8,966 nt of DNA from Chloroflexi bacterium RBG_16_60_22 (GTDB lineage Bacteria > Chloroflexota > Dehalococcoidia > Dehalococcoidales > RBG-16-60-22): the NCBI GenBank assembly GCA_001796935.1, contig MGNX01000013.1, positions 33,571-42,536 of the forward strand. Reading direction: 5' to 3'. The notes beneath the pieces were generated by a model that made no database searches, had not been told where the DNA came from, and was given only the letters and a program-made list of their open reading frames with translations. Position numbers and translations under genes: made by a program. Shown one piece after another: positions 1 through 6,429 of the stretch. The number at the start of each line of letters is the position of its first letter. The stretch's first letter is position 1.

Positions 1-1
1 G

Positions 2-1030
2 TACCAGATGGACCTGCGGCCGCTGGCCCTGGCCCGGGCGGCCGGCCGGGGGGAGGCCATCGTCGTCAACATGGAGCCGGACAGCTTCGACATCGTTTTC
101 ATCACCGCCGGCCTGCCCACCGTCATCCACACCATCAGCCCCCGCCGCGACGGGGCCACCCTGGAAGACAATATCCGGCGCCTGGCTGACGAGCTGGCCA
201 AGATGGCAGCCTTTTATCAGAGCGGGCACCCGGAAAGCCCCCTCAGCCCGGCGACTCCCCTGCTGCTGACCGGCGAGCTGGCCGCCGGGCCCCCGGCCAT
301 CGGGCTGCTCCAGGGCGAGGTGGAATACCCCGTGGCCCCCCTCCTGCCGCCGGTGGCGCTGCCGCCGGAACTCCCGGCGGCGTCTTTTACCGCCAGCATC
401 GGGCTGGCGCTCAAGAAAACGAACATTAAAACGCCCCGCCAGGGAGACGCGCCCTTTCACGACATCAATATCAACATATTTACCGGCAAAAACCGCCGGA
501 GCCGGGCGCCACATTTACCCGCCGGATACATCATCACCGGCGTGCTGCTGGCGGCCGCCATCGTCGTCCTTTACCCGTTTTACCAGGCGGCGTGGCAGCT
601 CAAGGCCGGGAACAGCGCCCGCCTGGCCGAACTCGACAACCTCACCCGGGAAGTCGGCCTGGCCACCCTGACCGCTGAAGAGACGGTTAAAAAAGAGGAG
701 ACACTCCGGGAAATTATCACCGGCACCCGGGCGGTGAGAAGCGTACGGGAGAGCATCCTCGGCGACCGCGGCAACTTTACCGACTACCTGGGGAAGGTCA
801 CCCTAGCGCTGCCGCCCGGCACCGATTTCACGTCCGTGGAGATGGACAGCGGCCGGGTGACCCTGCAGGGGGAAGCTGACAGTGTCTTTACGGTCATCGA
901 CTACGCTACGGCGCTGGAGGCGGCGGGGGCCTTCCGGGAGGTCCGCATCACCAGGCTGGACGAGGCCGAATCGGCCTTCTCCGGGGAGGCCGGAAACGTA
1001 ATTAAGTTTGAAATTATCATGAGCCGGTAA
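2..1030 (+). CDS. Fused PilM-PilN-like type IV pilus assembly protein (3' part; 5' end outside window)
   Basis: The reading frame is open from base 2 to the TAA at 1028-1030, and the first in-frame ATG (base 8) sits inside a conserved-looking stretch (DLRPLALARA). The true start is therefore probably upstream. The first 140 or so residues resemble the second half of the PilM actin-like ATPase: a DIVFITAGLPTVIHTI strand pair, a helix, LLLTGE, and a closing segment ending in GLALK. A linker with ININIF, comparable to the INLLP peptide by which PilN docks on PilM, leads to one membrane helix (bases 524-594). A charged coiled-coil stretch follows, then a C-terminal PilN-like fold (VTLQGEADSVFTVIDYATAL). 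PilM and PilN normally are separate proteins linking the cytoplasmic and periplasmic parts of the pilus machine; here they appear to be one polypeptide. No pilO-like gene follows. The family assignment is by eye and fairly weak at sequence level. Confidence 0.65.
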   Translation, partial: YQMDLRPLALARAAGRGEAIVVNMEPDSFDIVFITAGLPTVIHTISPRRDGATLEDNIRRLADELAKMAAFYQSGHPESPLSPATPLLLTGELAAGPPAIGLLQGEVEYPVAPLLPPVALPPELPAASFTASIGLALKKTNIKTPRQGDAPFHDININIFTGKNRRSRAPHLPAGYIITGVLLAAAIVVLYPFYQAAWQLKAGNSARLAELDNLTREVGLATLTAEETVKKEETLREIITGTRAVRSVRESILGDRGNFTDYLGKVTLALPPGTDFTSVEMDSGRVTLQGEADSVFTVIDYATALEAAGAFREVRITRLDEAESAFSGEAGNVIKFEIIMSR

Positions 1031-1110
1031 AAAATAAAATCAAGGACAGAGGGTGACTGAAAAATCATTTCTATATGACAATAAGCATATATAACCCTTA
1101 TTATTGCCAC

Positions 1111-1139
1111 TTGACGGATTTGTCAGGATTGCGTACTAT
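1111..1139 (+). promoter_or_regulatory. Sigma70-type promoter of the sensor kinase operon
   Basis: TTGACG (1111-1116) and TACTAT (1134-1139) are separated by 17 bp. The predicted RNA start is near 1146, about 40 nt before the kinase ATG. The sequence just upstream (1065-1106) is AT-rich, as in an UP element, and contains a 6-bp inverted repeat CAATAA (1079-1084) / TTATTG (1101-1106) that could be an operator. The promoter separates the kinase from the pilus gene that ends at 1030; no clear terminator is visible between them. Confidence 0.7.
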
Positions 1140-1184
1140 AAGAGGTGCTGAACCCTCCGGAGCATCCAAACGGGTGATAACCAG

Positions 1185-4100
1185 ATGGAAAAAGTACTTA
1201 GAAAATCAGGTGTAAGAATCATCGGCGATATCCCCTGGGGCACCCATATCAGCCTCTTTTACCATAACCCCGGGGACCTGATTAACGTCCTGGTGCCTTA
1301 TTTCCGGAGCGGCCTGGCCAGCAACGAGCTCTGCCAGTGGATTGTCTCCGGGACCCTCACCGTGGGTGACGCCGCAGCGGCGCTACGAAGGTCCGTCCCT
1401 GACATGGATAGATACCTGGAAAGCGGACAAATGAGCATCGCCCCCCATAGCGAATGGTATCTCAAGGGAAAAATTTTCGACCCCGGAGAAGTCGCCCGGA
1501 GGTGGCGCGACCTCCTGGAAAAGGCCAGGGCCGGCGGCTATGACGGCCTGAGAGTTACCGGCGACACGGCCTGGCTCCAACCGGAGGACTGGGCCGACTT
1601 CATGGGTTACGAGAGGGAGCTGGGTGAAATCTCCGGCCACCTGCTGGCCATCTGCACCTATTCCCTGGAGCGTTGTCGGCCCGGCGAGGTCATCGATGTC
1701 GTCAGCCGCCACCAGTTCTCGCTGGTCAAGCGGGACGGCAAATGGGACTGCATCGAGAGGCAGAAATATAACCTGATGGAGCATACCTTGAAAAAGCGCG
1801 TCAAGGAGCTGCGGTGCCTCTACGATATCGCCAGCATCAGCGGGGAGGCGTACCTGACGCTTGGAGAACGTTTCACCGAGATAGTCGAGCTGCTTCCCCG
1901 GGCCATGCAACATCCCGAGATTGCCTTTGCCCGGATTACCCTTAACGGGGAGAATTTTAACACGGGCAACTACCGCAAGACGGACTACCGGGCATCCGCC
2001 GATATCATCGTGAACGGGGCTAAGGCCGGGGAGGTAGAGGTCGGCTATATCAAGGCACCACCGTTAACCGAAAACGGCCAGTTCTCCAAAGAAGAAGGGC
2101 TGCTCCTGGATGCCGTGGCCGAACGCCTGGGGGCCATCGCCGAGCACCGGCAGGCGGAGGAAGCGCTGCGCGAGTCCGAGGAAAAGTTCTCCAAGGCCTT
2201 CCGCTCCACCCCGGCCATCGTCGCCATCAGTACCCTGGAAAATGGTCAATTTCTCGAATTGAACGACGGCTTCCTCCGCTTCAGCGGTTACACCCGTGAA
2301 GAAGTGATTGGCCATACGGTAAGTGACCTCAACCTCTGGTTAAGCCCGGAGGAACGCCAGAGGACGTTAGATATACTTAAAAAAAGGGAAAAAGTCCGTA
2401 ATAAAGAGTTCGAATTCCGCATTAAATCCGGCGAGATACGCACGGTGCTTTCATCGATAGAGCGGATAAATTTCGCGGGTAAAGAATGTCTCATCTTCGT
2501 GTCAACGGACATCACCGAAAGCAAGCGCGCTGAGGAAGAAGTCAGAGAGAGCGAGAATAAATACCGCTCCCTCTTTGAGGGGATGCTCAACGGGTTTGCC
2601 TATTGCAAAATCCTGGTTGATGAAAATAATAATCCGGTTGATTTTACCTATCTTGAAGTCAATGACGCCTTCGAACGGTTAACCGGGTTGAAACGGGAAG
2701 ACGTCGTCGGGAAAAAGGTTACGGAAGCGATACCGGGCATAAAAGAATCGCACGGCGAGCTATTTGATATTTACGGTAAAGTCGCCTTAACCGGGGAGCC
2801 AACCGCTTTTGAATTGTATTTCCAGCCCCTGGCAATATGGCTGACCATTTCCGTGTACAGTCCGGCGAAGGGTTATTTCGTGGCCCTCTTCGATAACATC
2901 ACCGAACGCAAGCAGGCGGAGCAGCAGGTAAAAGACGAAAGGGACAAGACCCAGCGCTACCTGGATATCGCCGGCGTCATCTTCGTGGCCATTGATACCG
3001 CGGGAAATGTCACCCTGATTAACCCCAAGGGGTGCCAGGTCCTCGGGTACCGCGAGGACGAGATAATCGGCCGGAGCTGGTTTGACAACTTTCTCCCGGA
3101 GAGGTTGAGAAAGCAGGTAAAGGCCGTTTCCCGGAAGCTGCTCGCCGGCGAAGCCGAAGCGGCTGAGTATTATGTAAATCCCGTCCTTACCAGGAGCGGC
3201 GAGGAGCGGTTAATCGCCTGGCATAACCGGCTGCTCCGGGACGAAGACGGCAACGTCACCGGGCACCTCAGCTCCGGGGAAGACATCACGGAGCAAAAGC
3301 AATCCGAGGAGCTGCTCCAGTCCATCTCCAGCAGCTCGCCGGTGGGCCTCTACATCGTCCAGGACGACCGGCTGCAATACACCAACCCGCAGTTCCAGAA
3401 GATTACCGGCTACAGCCAGGTGGAACTGCTGGGGCGGGAGATGCTCAGCCTGGTGGCGCTGGAGGACAGTGACGTCGTCCGCTCCAGCACCATGTTCACG
3501 CTGCAGGAGGACAACCCCTACCCTTGCGAATACCGCATTCTCAACAAGACCGGGCAAATCAAGTGGGTCATGCAGACCGTTTCCCCCATCCATTACCAGG
3601 GACGGGAAGCCATCCTCGGCAACATCATGGACATCACGGAGCGCAAGTACCTGGAGAGAAAAGTCATTGAGTACGAAGAGCTGAGCAAGATGAAGAGCGA
3701 CCTCCTGGCGACCGTCTCCCACGAGCTGCGCACGCCCCTGGCGACGATTAAGGGGTACTCCACGATGATTCTGGACTACTACGCCCGGATTGGCGCCGAG
3801 GAAACGCGGGAATACCTGAAGTCCATCGATGGCTCCACCGACCGCCTGGCCAAGCTCGTCGATAACCTGCTGGACACCTCCCGCCTGGAGGCGGGACTGC
3901 TCAAGCTGCAAAGGGCACCGACCCACATCGATGCGCTCATCGGGAAAGCCGCCGAAGAAGCCGGCGTCCGGGCCACCCAGCACCACATCACCGTTGAACT
4001 GGACAAAGGGCTGCCCCGGGTAAACATCGACGCCAAGCGCATCCGGCAGGTGCTGGACAACCTCATCGATAATGCCGTCAAGTACTCGCCGCCGCAGACG

Positions 4101-4406
4101 GAGGTGCTGATATCGGCACGGCGCTCCGGCCGGGAGCTGCTCGTCAGCGTCACCGACCAGGGCCCGGGCATACCCGCCGAGGAGCTGACTAACGTCTTCG
4201 ACCGGATGTACCGCATCGAGCAGCGGCTGTCCTCGGGGGCGGACGGTATGGGGCTGGGGCTGTACATCTGCCAGCGCCTCGTGGAGACCCACGGCGGCCG
4301 GATCTGGGCGGAGAGCACCGTGGGCCAGGGAAGCACCATCTGGTTCACTTTACCTGTTATGGAGAATGCCGGGAAGGCTAAAAGACCGACCGTGAGGATG
4401 AGATGA
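1185..4406 (+). CDS. MEDS-GAF-like-PAS(x4) sensor histidine kinase
   Basis: A soluble 1073-residue histidine kinase without signal peptide or membrane segment, so it senses a cytoplasmic or diffusible signal. Domains in order: MEDS/DcmR-type sensory domain (about 9-190; opens with IPWGTHISLFY); a GAF-like domain (about 200-325); four PAS domains (about 328-448, 455-576, 586-706, 710-822), each closing with a D(I)TE-type PAC end; HisKA with the phospho-acceptor His846 in SHELRTPL; and HATPase with N box DNLIDN (959-963 region), G1 box DQGPGIP (Asp991) and G2 box DGMGLGLY (Gly1021-Gly1025). All catalytic boxes are intact. MEDS is named after methanogen, methylotroph and DcmR proteins and has been proposed to sense hydrocarbon derivatives; the ligand here is unknown. 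The ATG at 1185 has a GGGTGAT ribosome site at 1172-1178. The regulator gene follows after 52 bases with no promoter in between, pointing to one operon. Bases about 2340-2700, coding PAS1 and PAS2, are much poorer in GC than the rest. Confidence 0.95.
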   Translation: MEKVLRKSGVRIIGDIPWGTHISLFYHNPGDLINVLVPYFRSGLASNELCQWIVSGTLTVGDAAAALRRSVPDMDRYLESGQMSIAPHSEWYLKGKIFDPGEVARRWRDLLEKARAGGYDGLRVTGDTAWLQPEDWADFMGYERELGEISGHLLAICTYSLERCRPGEVIDVVSRHQFSLVKRDGKWDCIERQKYNLMEHTLKKRVKELRCLYDIASISGEAYLTLGERFTEIVELLPRAMQHPEIAFARITLNGENFNTGNYRKTDYRASADIIVNGAKAGEVEVGYIKAPPLTENGQFSKEEGLLLDAVAERLGAIAEHRQAEEALRESEEKFSKAFRSTPAIVAISTLENGQFLELNDGFLRFSGYTREEVIGHTVSDLNLWLSPEERQRTLDILKKREKVRNKEFEFRIKSGEIRTVLSSIERINFAGKECLIFVSTDITESKRAEEEVRESENKYRSLFEGMLNGFAYCKILVDENNNPVDFTYLEVNDAFERLTGLKREDVVGKKVTEAIPGIKESHGELFDIYGKVALTGEPTAFELYFQPLAIWLTISVYSPAKGYFVALFDNITERKQAEQQVKDERDKTQRYLDIAGVIFVAIDTAGNVTLINPKGCQVLGYREDEIIGRSWFDNFLPERLRKQVKAVSRKLLAGEAEAAEYYVNPVLTRSGEERLIAWHNRLLRDEDGNVTGHLSSGEDITEQKQSEELLQSISSSSPVGLYIVQDDRLQYTNPQFQKITGYSQVELLGREMLSLVALEDSDVVRSSTMFTLQEDNPYPCEYRILNKTGQIKWVMQTVSPIHYQGREAILGNIMDITERKYLERKVIEYEELSKMKSDLLATVSHELRTPLATIKGYSTMILDYYARIGAEETREYLKSIDGSTDRLAKLVDNLLDTSRLEAGLLKLQRAPTHIDALIGKAAEEAGVRATQHHITVELDKGLPRVNIDAKRIRQVLDNLIDNAVKYSPPQTEVLISARRSGRELLVSVTDQGPGIPAEELTNVFDRMYRIEQRLSSGADGMGLGLYICQRLVETHGGRIWAESTVGQGSTIWFTLPVMENAGKAKRPTVRMR

Positions 4407-4458
4407 ACACCGGCGGCTATAGAGGTTGGCGTCCTCCACCCGGAAGTGAGGTGATACC

Positions 4459-5157
4459 ATGACTTCAAGGAAGACCCCGGTCCTGGTGGTTGATGATGAC
4501 GTCCGGATGCTGCGCATGATGAAGCGCATGCTGGAGCTCGAAGGCTTCCAGGTGCTGGTCGCCGGCAACGGCGAGGCGGCGCTGAAAACGTTCGAAAAAG
4601 ACAGCCCGGACCTGGTGCTGCTGGACATCATGATGCCGGATATGGACGGCTACGCGGTGTGCCAGCATATCCGCGAGTTCTCCCAGGTGCCCATCATCAT
4701 GGTTACCGCCCGCGGCGACGATAAGGAGAAGGTGGAAGGGCTGAATATCGGCGCCGATGACTACGTCACCAAGCCCTTTTCCGCCGGCGAGCTGGCCGCC
4801 AGGGTGAAAGCGGTGCTGCGGCGCATCAGCAGCCAGGACAAGCCCCCGGAGGCCGTCTTTCACCTCAAAGACCTGACAATCGATTTTACCTCCCACCGGG
4901 TCACGGTCGAAGGCCAGGAACTGAAACTCACCTCCACGGAGTACCGGTTGCTTTCTTATATCTGCCGCAACGCCGGCCGGGTGGTCACGCCGGACCAGCT
5001 GCTGGACAAGGTCTGGGGCGAGGAGTACATCGGCGCGCCGCACCTGCTGCAGGTCAACATCGCCCGACTCAGGAAGAAGCTGGGGGACGATGCCAAGAAC
5101 CCCGCCTATATCCTCACCCGGCCCGGCATCGGATATATCATGCCCCGGCCATCTTGA
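4459..5157 (+). CDS. OmpR/PhoB-family response regulator
   Basis: A 232-residue DNA-binding response regulator and the likely partner of the upstream kinase. The N-terminal receiver has the acidic pocket Asp12-Asp13, phospho-acceptor Asp56 (LLDIMMPDMDGY), switch Thr83 and Lys105 (TKPFS), all as expected for an active receiver. The C-terminal half (about 155-232) is a winged helix of the Trans_reg_C type, with LTSTEYRLL, the GRVVTPDQLLDKVWG stretch leading into the recognition helix region VNIARLRKKLG, and the final wing GIGYIM. Length is typical for the family. The ATG at 4459 is preceded by GAGGTGAT (4448-4455), a strong ribosome site. It is probably co-transcribed with the kinase gene. Target promoters are not known; the direct repeats at 5394-5442 are one nearby candidate, which is inference only. 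Confidence 0.96.
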   Translation: MTSRKTPVLVVDDDVRMLRMMKRMLELEGFQVLVAGNGEAALKTFEKDSPDLVLLDIMMPDMDGYAVCQHIREFSQVPIIMVTARGDDKEKVEGLNIGADDYVTKPFSAGELAARVKAVLRRISSQDKPPEAVFHLKDLTIDFTSHRVTVEGQELKLTSTEYRLLSYICRNAGRVVTPDQLLDKVWGEEYIGAPHLLQVNIARLRKKLGDDAKNPAYILTRPGIGYIMPRPS

Positions 5158-5168
5158 GCCTCATTCCC

Positions 5169-5204
5169 TGTCATTCTGGGGAGCGCCGCGACGAAAGAAT
5201 CCCC
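5169..5204 (+). repeat. Dispersed palindromic repeat half-unit (TGTCATTC...GAATCCCC)
   Basis: A 36-bp unit starting 12 bases after the regulator stop codon. It begins TGTCATTC and ends GAATCCCC; ATTCT (5173-5177) pairs with AGAAT (5196-5200), and TGGGGA (5177-5182) pairs alternatively with TCCCCA (5200-5205). It is 29/36 identical, by hand count, to the reverse complement of 6255-6290. No T-run follows, so it is not a classic terminator, although it could protect the 3' end of the operon RNA. The stretch 5205-5299 between this unit and the next repeat shows no gene and no other clear signal. Confidence 0.75.
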
Positions 5205-5299
5205 ACCGCCACCCCAGGGATGATATCCATTCCCACCCGAGCCGCCCCGTGGCATCGGCAGCTTAGCCCGTGGGTGTTTCCCATCCACCCCTTTCCTTC

Positions 5300-5368
5300 T
5301 GTCATTCCCGGGTTTGACCCGAGAATCCAGAGCCCTTCCCCTGGATTCCCGCTTTTGCGGGAATGACA
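5300..5368. repeat. 69-bp palindromic repeat with 11-bp terminal inverted repeats
   Basis: The ends are TGTCATTCCCG (5300-5310) and its exact reverse complement CGGGAATGACA (5358-5368). Inside lie three hairpins: CGGGT/ACCCG (5309-5313 with 5317-5321), GAATCCAG/CTGGATTC (5323-5330 with 5341-5348, perfect) and CCCGC/GCGGG around TTTT (5348-5361). The element can fold as two hairpins, a long stem or a small cruciform. It has the look of a small non-coding REP- or MITE-like repeat; short open frames across it on both strands are repeat-derived and not counted as genes. Confidence 0.85.
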
Positions 5369-5393
5369 ACGTTTAGGAGCCCCCGGCCCCAAC

Positions 5394-5442
5394 GTGACGA
5401 TTTTGTGAGCCTTAACCGTGCCTTTTTGACGCCTTTGTGAGC
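5394..5442 (+). promoter_or_regulatory. Pair of 17-bp direct repeats, candidate operator
   Basis: GTGACGATTTTGTGAGC (5394-5410) and TTGACGCCTTTGTGAGC (5426-5442) match at 14 of 17 positions and start 32 bp apart, about three helical turns, so both would face the same side of DNA. The second copy covers the candidate -35 box. Tandem sites of this kind are typical of response-regulator or other activator binding. Which protein binds, if any, cannot be read from the sequence. Confidence 0.45.
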
Positions 5443-5454
5443 TATTTCAAGTAT
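5426..5454 (+). promoter_or_regulatory. Weak candidate promoter for the small ORF and receiver gene
   Basis: TTGACG (5426-5431) is followed after 17 bp by AAGTAT (5449-5454), a poor -10 match (3 of 6, keeping the A at position 2 and the final T). The predicted RNA start is near 5461, just before the small ORF. The weak -10 and the overlap with direct repeats suggest activator-dependent transcription, if it is a promoter at all. Confidence 0.35.
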
Positions 5455-5477
5455 CGTTAACAGTGGCAGGCAGAACG

Positions 5478-5720
5478 ATGATACTGGTATGGAACGATGC
5501 CAAGTCCTTCGAGCGGCACCTCGAAGCCATGAGAACCTTCCGGCAAGCGCACCCCGCGGCTCCGGCTACCGGATTTCAGCTCATCAGGGACATGCCCGCC
5601 CCCGGCGATTTACTTCCCTCGGAGAAAGCGGGGGGAGTTAGCGGCATTTTCCGCTCCGGAGGGAAATCGATTATCGTGCCCATCTGGGACATCGACCCGC
5701 CCGGGGGGTGCCAGAACTGA
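5478..5720 (+). CDS. Small protein of unknown function (80 aa)
   Basis: I do not recognise this protein. The ATG at 5478 is preferred because AGG lies 7 bases upstream; an in-frame GTG at 5463 would add five residues but has no ribosome site. The product is soluble, with an amphipathic N-terminal half (WNDAKSFERHLEAMRTFRQ), a Pro/Ala/Gly-rich middle and a short beta-like stretch KSIIVPIWDI near the end. No signal peptide, membrane helix or metal motif is seen. Codon choice is GC-rich in third positions like the neighbours, supporting a real gene. The stop lies 37 bases before the stand-alone receiver gene, so the two may share a transcript. A chance open frame is the main alternative. Confidence 0.5.
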   Translation: MILVWNDAKSFERHLEAMRTFRQAHPAAPATGFQLIRDMPAPGDLLPSEKAGGVSGIFRSGGKSIIVPIWDIDPPGGCQN

Positions 5721-5727
5721 GCACCCC
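5705..5727 (+). other. Hairpin across the stop codon of the small ORF
   Basis: GGGGTGC (5705-5711) and GCACCCC (5721-5727) form a perfect 7-bp stem around a 9-base loop that contains the TGA stop. No T-run follows, so it is not an intrinsic terminator. It could slow ribosomes or modulate expression of the receiver gene downstream, or be chance in GC-rich DNA. Confidence 0.4.
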
Positions 5728-5757
5728 GACCCTTAAACGACGACGGGGGGTTTTATC

Positions 5758-6144
5758 ATGGTGAATTCCCGGCAGCGCATCATGGTGGTGGACGATGACC
5801 AGGATATGCTCCGCCTGCTCAACCGCACCCTGGAGCTGGAGGGGTTCGATACTATCGTCGTGGCCGATAGCGATACCGCCCTGACGCTCCTGGACAAGGT
5901 GGCACCGGACCTGGTCATCCTGGACACGATGATGCCGGGTACCGACTGCTACCGGGTGCTCGACCTTATCCGGGCGCACTCCGGGGTGCCCATCATCATG
6001 CTGACCACGGAATATGAAGTGGAGTCACTGCGCACCGCCCTCGCCCGCGGCGCCGACGACTACATCCGCAAGCCTTTCGGCACGAGGTCGTTCGTCGCCC
6101 GCATCCGGGCCAAGCTGCGCCGCGCCCGCCCGCAACCTGTCTGA
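5758..6144 (+). CDS. Stand-alone receiver-domain response regulator
   Basis: A 128-residue protein made of one CheY-like receiver and nothing else. Asp12-Asp13, phospho-acceptor Asp56 (VILDTMMPG), Thr83 and Lys105 (IRKPFG) are all present, at the same residue numbers as in the OmpR-type regulator at 4459-5157, which it resembles throughout (for example LELEGF, PIIM and GADDY). It therefore probably arose from a full-length regulator. The usual MPDMDG turn is changed to MPGTDC. The protein ends RRARPQPV, right after the last receiver helix, with no output domain and no remnant of one downstream. The ATG at 5758 has a G-run (5745-5750) as ribosome site. Single-domain receivers act by phosphorelay or by binding other proteins; the partner may be the nearby kinase, which is inference. 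Confidence 0.9.
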   Translation: MVNSRQRIMVVDDDQDMLRLLNRTLELEGFDTIVVADSDTALTLLDKVAPDLVILDTMMPGTDCYRVLDLIRAHSGVPIIMLTTEYEVESLRTALARGADDYIRKPFGTRSFVARIRAKLRRARPQPV

Positions 6145-6218
6145 CCGCCCTGACCCTCAAGAAATTTACCCCCCGCCTTTTCCCGCCTTTAAGCTTTTCC
6201 CTGAAAGTACTTTATCCA

Positions 6219-6290
6219 TGTCACCCTGAGCGCAGCGAAGGGTCTAGGGGCGGCGGGGATTCTTTCGTCACTTCGTTACTCGGAATGACA
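6219..6290. repeat. 72-bp repeat of two inverted half-units, same family as 5169-5368
   Basis: It begins TGTCA (6219-6223) and ends TGACA (6286-6290). The left half folds by ACCCT (6223-6227) with AGGGT (6239-6243) around GAGCGCAGCGA. The right half (6255-6290) is, as reverse complement, 29/36 identical to 5169-5204. The left half keeps the architecture of the other units but has ACCC/GGGT where they have ATTC/GAAT. Further short hairpins follow: GGGG/CCCC (6294-6306) and CCGG/CCGG (6308-6319). Apart from these, 6145-6394 holds no recognisable gene or site. Confidence 0.75.
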
Positions 6291-6394
6291 TTCGGGGCAA
6301 GACCCCGCCGGTATGCCGGTGCCCCCATTTCCGCCGGCGCTACGCCCCACCCGGTGAATTATTCAAGCATCTAAAAAATAGCTAAAATTTTTAC

Positions 6395-6423
6395 TTGACA
6401 GGGGAATATCAAGGTATTATAAT
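6395..6423 (+). promoter_or_regulatory. Perfect-consensus sigma70-type promoter of the TRAP operon
   Basis: TTGACA (6395-6400), exactly 17 bp, then TATAAT (6418-6423): both boxes are identical to the housekeeping consensus at optimal spacing. An A/T-rich stretch (6371-6392) lies directly upstream like an UP element. The predicted RNA start is near 6430, leaving a leader of about 165 nt before the DctQ start. Confidence 0.88.
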
Positions 6424-6429
6424 AGGCCA

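Noticed and set aside
1075..1184. Small open frame starting at ATG 1075 upstream of the kinase
   Set aside because: It crosses the promoter at 1111-1139, runs into the kinase gene in another frame and has no ribosome site worth the name.
3210..4292. Long open frame of 360 codons on the - strand inside the kinase gene
   Set aside because: It is antisense to the conserved HisKA-HATPase coding region, gives a low-complexity product without recognisable domains, and is explained by the high GC of the + strand gene.
5230..5290. Possible end of an IS200/IS605-type element near 5265-5290
   Set aside because: There is a faint resemblance to such end hairpins, but no transposase or clear hairpin pair is present.
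5300..5368. Possible tRNA-like cloverleaf
   Set aside because: It can be drawn with a 7-bp outer stem and three hairpins, but it lacks the conserved T-loop, a plausible anticodon loop and D-loop bases; terminal inverted repeats explain it better.
5106..5369. Short open frames on both strands over 5106-5392
   Set aside because: They consist largely of translated palindromic repeat and have no supporting start context.
5169..6290. CRISPR-like array
   Set aside because: The repeat units are inverted, differ in loop sequence and are irregularly spaced; there are no cas genes and no uniform spacers.
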